Below are positions 34,502 to 40,424 of a stretch of 64,000 bases of DNA, piece after piece; the stretch's first letter is position 1; every line of letters starts with the position of its first letter. Both the position numbers and the translations under genes were made by a program. The notes beneath the pieces were generated by a model, which did not search any database, was not told the DNA's origin, and worked only from the letters and a program-made list of their open reading frames with translations. This DNA is from Microbispora sp. H13382 (GTDB lineage Bacteria; Actinomycetota; Actinomycetes; Streptosporangiales; Streptosporangiaceae), in assembly GCF_014161445.1 (NCBI RefSeq), contig NZ_JABBXA010000006.1, positions 1 to 64,000 on the forward strand. Direction: 5' to 3'.

Positions 34502-35286
34502 TGCGGGTGCACGCGAGCGGCGCCGGCCCGGCCGTGCTGTGGATCCACGGCTACACGATGGACTCCTCCACCTGGCGCGACCTGTGGGCGCTGCTGCCCG
34601 GCAGGCGGCACGTCGGCGTCGACCTGCCCGGCCACGGCGGGTCGGGCCCGATGCCGCCGGGCACGACGCTGCCGGGTCTGGCCGACGAGCTCGCGGCCGT
34701 CGCGCGGGCGGAGGGGGCGCAAGACGTCGTCGCGCTGTCCTTCGGGTCGCTGGCCGGGATCCAGCTCGCCATCGACGCGCCCGACGTCGTACGACGTCTC
34801 GTCGTCGGAGCGCCCACCATCGCGGGCGCCCCCAGCGAGGCGGGGACGGCCCCGCGCTACCGCGAGCTGATGGCCCTGCGGCGGGCCGGCGCCGACGGCG
34901 CCGCCCTGGCGGACGTGTGGATGTCCTCGCCGCCCGACATCTTCCGGGGCACCCAGGCGCACCCCCGGCTGCGGGCGAGCCTGCGGTCGGTCATCGCCAG
35001 ACACGGCTGGGACGAGCTGCGCACGGGCGCGATGGCGGCCTTCCACCGGCACACGCACACCGACCGGGCGCTCGGCGCGATCCGGGCCGACACGCTGGTC
35101 CTCGTCGGGGACGCCGAGATGCCGACGTTCGCGGCCAACGCCGAGCGGCTGGGCGCGGTGGTTCCGCGGTGCCGGGTGGCGCGGATGGCCGACGCGGGTC
35201 ACCTGTGCATGATCGAGCGCCCGGAGGCCGCCGCGCGGCTCATCCGGCCGCACCTGGAAAGGAGCCGAGACGGTGCCGAGGCGTGA
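34501..35286 (+). CDS. alpha/beta hydrolase
   Basis: A 261-residue alpha/beta hydrolase. WIHGYTMDSSTWRD holds the oxyanion-hole HG, DLPGHGGSG follows strand 4, and the nucleophile is Ser80 in ALSFG. The first Gly of the usual GxSxG is Ala. The catalytic His lies in DAGHLCMIERP near the end. It may hydrolyse an ester or amide, for instance trimming the peptide tail, or act as a cyclase-like editing enzyme. It is the third gene of the operon and overlaps the VOC gene by 14 bases. Confidence 0.87.
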   Translation: MRVHASGAGPAVLWIHGYTMDSSTWRDLWALLPGRRHVGVDLPGHGGSGPMPPGTTLPGLADELAAVARAEGAQDVVALSFGSLAGIQLAIDAPDVVRRLVVGAPTIAGAPSEAGTAPRYRELMALRRAGADGAALADVWMSSPPDIFRGTQAHPRLRASLRSVIARHGWDELRTGAMAAFHRHTHTDRALGAIRADTLVLVGDAEMPTFAANAERLGAVVPRCRVARMADAGHLCMIERPEAAARLIRPHLERSRDGAEA

Positions 35287-35986
35287 GACGTACGCGCAGG
35301 GCGCGCCCTGCTGGGTGGACTACATGGCGGCCGACCCCGATGGCGCGCGCGACTTCTACGCGGGCCTGTTCCGCTGGACGTTCGACGAGCCCGAGGAGTA
35401 CGGCTACCGCCTGGCGCGGCGGGGCGGGGAGGTCGTCGGCGGGTTCGGCCAGGTGCCGCGGGGACGGGGGATGACGGCCGCCTGGAACACCTACCTGGCG
35501 GCGAAGGACGCCGAGGCGGTGGCCGGGCGGGTGGCGGCCCTGGGCGGCACCGTGGTGTTCGGGCCGCTCGGCGCCGGCGCGAACGGGCGGTTCCTGTTCG
35601 CGGTCGATCCGGCGGGCGCGTCGGTCGGTTTCTGGCAGGGACACTGGGCGGAGGGCATCGTGCTGGTCGACGAGTCCGGCGCGACCTGCGGCCACGAGCT
35701 GTGGGCGGCCGACCCCGCCGCGGCCCGCGTCTTCTACGCCGGGCTCTTCGGCGAGGAGACGCCGCCCGGGCGGGACGTGCGCGGGATGCCGCACGGGGCG
35801 TCCCCGCAGTGGGTGTCCTACTTCCTCGTGGACGACGTGCCCTCGGCGGTCTCAGCCGCCGAACGGGCGGGCGGCAGCGTGGCCGGGCAGGGGCACGACG
35901 GCCGCGAGGTGGTGTTGCGCGACCCCTGGGGCGCGCTGTTCGGCGTCAGGGACGGCCGGCTCCGCTCCGCGGGCGGAACCAGATGA
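35273..35986 (+). CDS. two-domain VOC (glyoxalase-like) protein
   Basis: A 237-residue protein with two vicinal-oxygen-chelate repeats. Each begins with a pair such as WVDYMAADPDGARDFYAGLFRW (about 14-35) and HELWAADPAAARVFYAGLFGE. Two-domain VOC proteins may be enzymes or antibiotic-binding resistance proteins of the bleomycin-resistance type. In this position, last in an operon of a peptide cluster, sequestration of the product is as plausible as catalysis. The start is GTG 35273, just inside the hydrolase gene, behind AAAGGAG. Its end overlaps a small gene on the other strand. Confidence 0.8.
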   Translation: MPRRETYAQGAPCWVDYMAADPDGARDFYAGLFRWTFDEPEEYGYRLARRGGEVVGGFGQVPRGRGMTAAWNTYLAAKDAEAVAGRVAALGGTVVFGPLGAGANGRFLFAVDPAGASVGFWQGHWAEGIVLVDESGATCGHELWAADPAAARVFYAGLFGEETPPGRDVRGMPHGASPQWVSYFLVDDVPSAVSAAERAGGSVAGQGHDGREVVLRDPWGALFGVRDGRLRSAGGTR

Positions 35987-36116
35987 AGAACGCGGCCACG
36001 AGGATCGCCCCCACGACCACGACGACCGCGCCCACGGTCCTGTCGATCATCAGTGACACGACGACCGCGATCGCGTACACCAGCGGCACGATGAGGCGGA
36101 TGTTGCGCAGTCCCAT
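35946..36116 (-). CDS. 56-residue membrane protein, immunity candidate
   Basis: A small gene on the minus strand encoding MGLRNIRLIVPLVYAIAVVV followed by a second hydrophobic stretch (about residues 28-46) and a basic tail. A GGGGAG box lies before the ATG at 36116. Its last 41 bases overlap the 3' end of the VOC gene. Two TACGTA-type boxes stand 77-124 bases upstream, so it is probably controlled with the RiPP cluster. No family is recognised. An immunity or regulatory role is inferred from size and context. Confidence 0.65.
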   Translation of the reverse strand: MGLRNIRLIVPLVYAIAVVVSLMIDRTVGAVVVVVGAILVAAFFIWFRPRSGAGRP

Positions 36117-36192
36117 GGCGTCTCCCCGAGGGAAAAGAATTCGGCGAACGCATCATCGGGCATTTCCGGTGGGCCGTCCAGCGTGATTCCGG

Positions 36193-36240
36193 TTATTACG
36201 CATCGGGATCGCGGGGACGTACGTATGCGTATTTCCGCCG
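36193..36240. promoter_or_regulatory. TACGTA-type boxes at the right edge of the cluster
   Basis: TTATTACGCATCGGG (36193-36207) and a longer site at 36216-36240 containing ACGTACGTATGCG and ending TTTCCGCCG. The second ends in the same CGTATT-CCGCCG core as the copy at 16275-16290. It lies upstream of the 56-residue membrane protein gene. Confidence 0.5.
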
Positions 36241-37116
36241 TCAGATATGCAGGCCGGGCCGCAGCACGAGCAGATAGAACGCGACCACCGCCGCATAGGC
36301 GAGAAACGCCCACACGGGAAGCCGCCAGTCCGTTTCCGGCCTCTCCCGCCGTTCGTACGGCCGGCCCGCATTGGGCGTCATGAATCCGACCAGCGCCATT
36401 CCCGGTCCCCAGCAGCCGAGGATGCCGTAGAAGACCACCTCGGGGTCGCCGCCGAGGGCGGCGGGCACCAGCAGCGCCAGGCCCAGGAAGTAGGGGACCC
36501 ACAGACGGGTCACGGCCGCCTTGCGGTCGCGCGGGGTGTCCAGCGGCACGCTCGCGGGCAGCGAGTCGAGGTACATCCGGCTGAGCGGCCGGGTGACCAG
36601 ATAGAGCAGAGCCATCCCGGCGGCGGCGACGAGGAACTGGACGGCGACGGGCACGTGGTAGAGGCGGGCCAGGACGCCGGTGTCGCCCGGTGCGAGCAAC
36701 GGCATGACCACCAGGTAGCCCAGGAACGCGGCGACGCCGGTCATCGCCAGCCACATCAGCAGCAGCCGGGGATAGGAGGGCCCGCGGCGGCGGTACAGCG
36801 CCCAGCAGACGAGGCCGGTGACGAGGCTGCCGACCGGGCCCGCGGCGGCCACCAGCGCCTCCTGCGCCCGTTCCGCCGAGGGCACGTGCAACTCGACGAA
36901 CTGACCGATGGCAGGATGGAACCCCATCGCGCGGGCGGCCAGCGCGTGCGACCCTTCGTGCAGGAACACCTCGACCAACTGCGCCGTGGCGTACGACAGG
37001 GCCAGCGGCCCCCAGGCGGCGCGGAGGGAGGCGGTGCGCGGTGTGGCGGCGTCCCGCCGGGCCGCCGGGATCTCGGGGGTGCGCGTCACCCTGCCATGGA
37101 AGCAGAACCCGGGCAC
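36241..37116 (-). CDS. M50-like membrane metalloprotease homologue
   Basis: A 291-residue protein with about six to seven membrane helices. H53-E54-G-S-H57 inside a helix (EVFLHEGSHALAARAMG) is the HExxH zinc motif seen in site-2-protease-like M50 proteins. A further zinc ligand is not obvious, so activity is uncertain. A KstR-type box lies 47 bases upstream of the start, which ties it to the lipid regulon rather than to the peptide cluster beside it. Site-2 proteases usually cut membrane anti-sigma factors or signalling peptides. No such partner adjoins. Confidence 0.65.
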   Translation of the reverse strand: MPGFCFHGRVTRTPEIPAARRDAATPRTASLRAAWGPLALSYATAQLVEVFLHEGSHALAARAMGFHPAIGQFVELHVPSAERAQEALVAAAGPVGSLVTGLVCWALYRRRGPSYPRLLLMWLAMTGVAAFLGYLVVMPLLAPGDTGVLARLYHVPVAVQFLVAAAGMALLYLVTRPLSRMYLDSLPASVPLDTPRDRKAAVTRLWVPYFLGLALLVPAALGGDPEVVFYGILGCWGPGMALVGFMTPNAGRPYERRERPETDWRLPVWAFLAYAAVVAFYLLVLRPGLHI

Positions 37117-37162
37117 CCGGTCCAGGCGCTTTCCCGCGATTGGAATTTTATTCCAATAGGGC

Positions 37163-37176
37163 TGGAACTTGTTCTA
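37163..37176. promoter_or_regulatory. KstR-type operator
   Basis: TGGAACTTGTTCTA matches TnnAACnnGTTnnA at all fixed positions. It stands upstream of the leftward M50-like gene and downstream of the KstR-like regulator gene. Confidence 0.6.
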
Positions 37177-37269
37177 GTGGCGGGTGCGTCTGACATCGCC
37201 GTCTTACCTGCGGTTATCGACGTCGTGTCACGGGGCGGATGCGAAGTCTCACCGGCCGGTAAAGGAAAT

Positions 37270-37926
37270 CTAGAAACCCGCCAGTAGCCGCTCGGCGGCG
37301 ATCTCGATGCGGTGCTGGATCTGTTCGTAGGTGCGCCGTCCGCGCAGCATCTCCAGCAACTCCTGCACCCAGACGCCCGCGAGGGAGCCGGTGAGCGCGA
37401 GCTGGTCGTCCGCGGGGATGTCCACCGTGCGGCCGTCGGTGGCGACGCGGAGCAGCAGGCTCGCCATCCGGTCGCCGAACGGCGCCTCCACCTCGGCCAT
37501 GATCAGGGAGCGGATGAGCGCGTCGGCGAGCTCCGGCTCGCGCATCAAACCCCGCGTGGCCCGCATCAGCACGTCGACGGCGCGGCCGGCCGGGTTCTCG
37601 GCGGTCGGCGGACGCCTGTCCATGCTGGATTCCAGCAGGTCGATCTCCTCGCCGACCACCGCCACGACCAGGTCCATCTTCGAGGGGAAGTAGCGGTAGA
37701 GCGTTCCCAGGGCGACGCCGGCGCGCTCGGCGACCGTGCGCATCTGCATCGCCTCGACGCCTCCGCGGGAGGCGAGGGCGGCCGCCGCCTGGACGATGCG
37801 CCGGCGCCGTTGGTGCTGGCTCCGGGTGCGGACCCCGGGAGTCGCCGGGGCCGGATGGCCGCCCACGCCGGAGGGGCCTTCGGGGAGCGGTGGCGGAGCG
37901 TCGGCGAGAGCATGCGAAGTGCGCAT
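37270..37926 (-). CDS. KstR-like TetR family repressor
   Basis: A 218-residue TetR regulator. The segment RRRRIVQAAAALASRGGVEA is followed by the helix-turn-helix MRTVAERAGVALGTLYRYFPSK (near 62-83). This is nearly the sequence of mycobacterial KstR, the repressor of cholesterol catabolism released by 3-oxo-cholestenoyl-CoA. The N-terminus is ~35 residues longer and proline-rich. Sites fitting the KstR motif occur next to it and at four other places in the window, which supports the assignment. It is divergent from the FadE28-like gene and probably represses itself. Confidence 0.82.
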   Translation of the reverse strand: MRTSHALADAPPPLPEGPSGVGGHPAPATPGVRTRSQHQRRRRIVQAAAALASRGGVEAMQMRTVAERAGVALGTLYRYFPSKMDLVVAVVGEEIDLLESSMDRRPPTAENPAGRAVDVLMRATRGLMREPELADALIRSLIMAEVEAPFGDRMASLLLRVATDGRTVDIPADDQLALTGSLAGVWVQELLEMLRGRRTYEQIQHRIEIAAERLLAGF

Positions 37927-38059
37927 AGGAACACGTTATCTGATTTCCGCTCCTTCCGGATGGTTACCCGCCAGTCACAAAAAGCGCTGACGGGCATATG
38001 ACCGTTGTGTTTCCGTCGCGTGTCGCCGCCGGTTCGCCGGTCGCCCTATGGACAGATAT

Positions 38060-38073
38060 TAGAATCTGTTCTA
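38060..38073. promoter_or_regulatory. KstR-type operator with one mismatch
   Basis: TAGAATCTGTTCTA differs from TnnAACnnGTTnnA at one fixed base. It sits between the divergent KstR-like gene and the acyl-CoA dehydrogenase operon, the expected place for control of both. Confidence 0.6.
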
Positions 38074-38136
38074 GTTTCCGGTTTGGGGTGGTGTCTCACC
38101 CCCGCAGGCAGATCCGCGGAACACCCGGGAGGTCCG

Positions 38137-39216
38137 GTGGACTTCGATCTCGACGAGACCCATGCGGAGTTGCGCGCGCTGGCCGCGTCGGTGCTGGACC
38201 GGGAGGCGGACCAGGCCAGGATCGAGGCGCACGAGCGCGGCGGCCGGCCGTACGACGCGGGGGCGTGGAAGGCGCTGGCGCAGGCGGGCCTGCTCGGCGC
38301 GTGCCTGCCGCCCGAGGCGGGCGGAGCCGGGCTCGGCCCGCTCGCGGCGGCGGTGATCCTGCGGGAGGCGGGAGCCCGCGTCGCGCCGGTCCCGGTGCTG
38401 CCCGGCCTGATCGCCGCGCTGACCGTCGCCGGGCACGGTTCCCGCGACCAGCAGCGGGCGCTCGCGCCGTTCGCCGAGGGGGAGGAGGTGCTGACCGTCG
38501 CCTTCCGCGAGGCGGGGGCGGCCCCGGGCGACCCACCGGCCGCGATCGCCAGAGGGGGAAGGATCACCGGACGGCCCGGGATCGTCCCGTACGCCGCCGA
38601 GGCGTCGGCCATCCTCGTGCCCGCGCGGTCCGCCGACGGCCTCGGGCTGTACCTGGTACGGCCGGGGGACGCGCGACTGCTGCCGGTCACGTCGCCGGCC
38701 GGGGAGCCCGCGGCCGCGGTCGTCCTGGACGACACGCCGGGCGAGATGGTGGGGGAGGCGGGCGAGGCGGCGGGTGGCGCGGCCGTCGCCGCGTTGCGGC
38801 TGAACACCCTGGCGGGCGTGACCGCCACCGCCTCCGGAGTCCTGGCCGGCGCGCTCGCGCTCACCAAGGACCACATCGCCGCGCGCAGGCAGTTCGGCCG
38901 GGTGCTCGCCGAGTTCCAGGCCGTGACCATGCAGATCGCCGACGTCTACATCGCCTCACGCGCGCTCGACGTGGCGATGTGGACGGGGGTGTGGCGGCTG
39001 ACCGAGGGGCTGCCCGCGGCGCGTGACCTGGCCGTCGCCGCCCGCAACGCGGCCGGAGACGCCGTGCGTGCGCTCTACACCTGCCAGCACCTGCACGGCG
39101 GCATCGGCCTCGACCTGACCTATCCGCTGCACCGCTACTTCGGCCTGGGCACGCACCTCGCCCACCTGCTGGGCGGCGAGCAGGCCCAGCTCGACCTGAT
39201 CGGAGCCCTGGTCTGA
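38137..39216 (+). CDS. acyl-CoA dehydrogenase, FadE28 (ChsE1)-like subunit
   Basis: A 359-residue acyl-CoA dehydrogenase-like protein, shorter than the usual 380-390. It begins xDFDLDETHAEL and ends with HLHGGIGLDLTYPLHRYF, as in mycobacterial FadE28. That protein forms an alpha2-beta2 complex with FadE29 and desaturates the three-carbon steroid side chain bound to CoA. The GTG at 38137 follows GGGAGG. The partner gene overlaps its stop by one base (TGATG). The pairing and the KstR-type box upstream support a steroid side-chain role. The exact substrate is inferred. Confidence 0.85.
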   Translation: MDFDLDETHAELRALAASVLDREADQARIEAHERGGRPYDAGAWKALAQAGLLGACLPPEAGGAGLGPLAAAVILREAGARVAPVPVLPGLIAALTVAGHGSRDQQRALAPFAEGEEVLTVAFREAGAAPGDPPAAIARGGRITGRPGIVPYAAEASAILVPARSADGLGLYLVRPGDARLLPVTSPAGEPAAAVVLDDTPGEMVGEAGEAAGGAAVAALRLNTLAGVTATASGVLAGALALTKDHIAARRQFGRVLAEFQAVTMQIADVYIASRALDVAMWTGVWRLTEGLPAARDLAVAARNAAGDAVRALYTCQHLHGGIGLDLTYPLHRYFGLGTHLAHLLGGEQAQLDLIGALV

Positions 39217-40388
39217 TGTTCATCGACCTGACGACGGAGCAGCGGCGGCTCCGCGACGAGCTGCGGGACTACTTCGCGACCTGCCTGACCGGCGAGCAGC
39301 GCGCCGAGATCGCCCGGGACCCGTTCGGCGAGGCGTACATGGCGCACTGCCGCAGGCTGGGCCGTGACGGCAGGCTCGGCCTCGGGTGGCCGAAGGAGTA
39401 CGGCGGGGGCGGCTACGGCCCGGTCGAGCAGCAGATCTTCGCCAACGAGGTCACCCGGGCCGAGGTGCCCTACCCGTTGATCACGCTGCAGACGGTCGGC
39501 CCGACGATCATGCAGTACGGCACGGACGCCCAGAGGGAGTTCTTCCTGCCGCGCATCCTGGCCGGAGAGTGCCACTTCGCCGTCGGCTACAGCGAGCCGG
39601 AGGCGGGCACCGACCTGGCCTCGCTGCGGACGACGGCGGTGCCGGACGGTGACCACTACGTGGTGAACGGGCAGAAGGTGTTCACCTCGGGCGCGCACCA
39701 CGCCGACTACGTCTGGCTGGCCGCGCGCACCGATCCGGCGGCGAAGAAGCACCGCGGGATCACCATGATGATCGTCGACTGCGCGGACCCCGGGTTCTCC
39801 TGGACGCCGATCATCACCATGGACGGACGCCACCACACCAACGCGACGTACTACTCGGACGTGCGCGTCCCGCTCGACATGGTCGTCGGCGAGGTGAACA
39901 AGGGCTGGGACCTGATCGTCAGCCAGCTCAACCACGAGCGCGTGACGCTCGGGCCGGCCGGCAACATCGGGCACACCCTCGACCGTTTCACCCGCTGGGC
40001 CAAGACCGGCCGGGGCCGTGACGGCGCGCCGCTGTGGGAGCACCCCGGCGTACGGCGGGCCGTCGCCGAGGTGTACGTCTACTTCCGCACGAACGAGCTG
40101 CTGAACTGGCAGGTCGCGGCATCGATGGACCTCGGCTGGCTGGGCGCGCCCGACGCGTCGGCCACCAAGATCTACGCCTCGGAGCGGATGCAGGAGGTCG
40201 GCCGCATCGTCGGCGACACGCTGGCCCGCTTCGGCGACCCGTACGACGAGGAGACCCGGGACCTGGCCGAACGGGTGGACCGGGGCGCCAAGGGCGCGCT
40301 CGTGCTCACCTTCGGCGGCGGGGTCAACGAGGTGCAGCGCGAGCTGATCGCGATGCTCGGCCTCGGCCTGCCCAAGCCTCCCCGCTGA
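39216..40388 (+). CDS. acyl-CoA dehydrogenase, FadE29 (ChsE2)-like subunit
   Basis: A 390-residue protein beginning MFIDLTTEQRRL, with GWPKEYGGGGYGPVEQQIF, YSEPEAGTDLASLRTTA and HHTNATYYSDVRVP. These segments closely match mycobacterial FadE29. In most single-subunit acyl-CoA dehydrogenases the base Glu precedes the final helix. Here that segment reads FGGGVNEVQRELI without it, as in FadE29, so catalytic residues and FAD contacts are shared with the FadE28-like partner. It should catalyse FAD-dependent alpha,beta-dehydrogenation of a steroid side-chain CoA ester. Confidence 0.9.
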   Translation: MFIDLTTEQRRLRDELRDYFATCLTGEQRAEIARDPFGEAYMAHCRRLGRDGRLGLGWPKEYGGGGYGPVEQQIFANEVTRAEVPYPLITLQTVGPTIMQYGTDAQREFFLPRILAGECHFAVGYSEPEAGTDLASLRTTAVPDGDHYVVNGQKVFTSGAHHADYVWLAARTDPAAKKHRGITMMIVDCADPGFSWTPIITMDGRHHTNATYYSDVRVPLDMVVGEVNKGWDLIVSQLNHERVTLGPAGNIGHTLDRFTRWAKTGRGRDGAPLWEHPGVRRAVAEVYVYFRTNELLNWQVAASMDLGWLGAPDASATKIYASERMQEVGRIVGDTLARFGDPYDEETRDLAERVDRGAKGALVLTFGGGVNEVQRELIAMLGLGLPKPPR

Positions 40389-40424
40389 CCCGGCCCGCGA
40401 CTTCTCCCTCCGGGCGAGTGACGA

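Larger units (their letters stand above)
13185..36116. other. NHLP-leader azole (TOMM-type) RiPP biosynthetic gene cluster
   Basis: This block contains a fused cyclodehydratase, a SagB dehydrogenase, a precursor with an NHLP leader and eight-cysteine core, and the three-part NHLP exporter. It also holds a DrrAB-like pump, two P450s, a methyltransferase, an FAD oxidase, a Rieske oxygenase, a hydrolase, a VOC protein and two small membrane proteins. The boundaries are drawn from the LAL regulator and the outermost copy of the shared boxes. I do not recognise a characterised product with this gene set. Confidence 0.85.

Noticed and set aside
28875..36116. Thiopeptide, lanthipeptide or lasso peptide cluster
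   Set aside because: There is no lantibiotic-type dehydratase, LanC-like cyclase, pyridine synthase, asparagine-synthetase-like cyclase or lasso B protein. The enzymes fit azole chemistry only.
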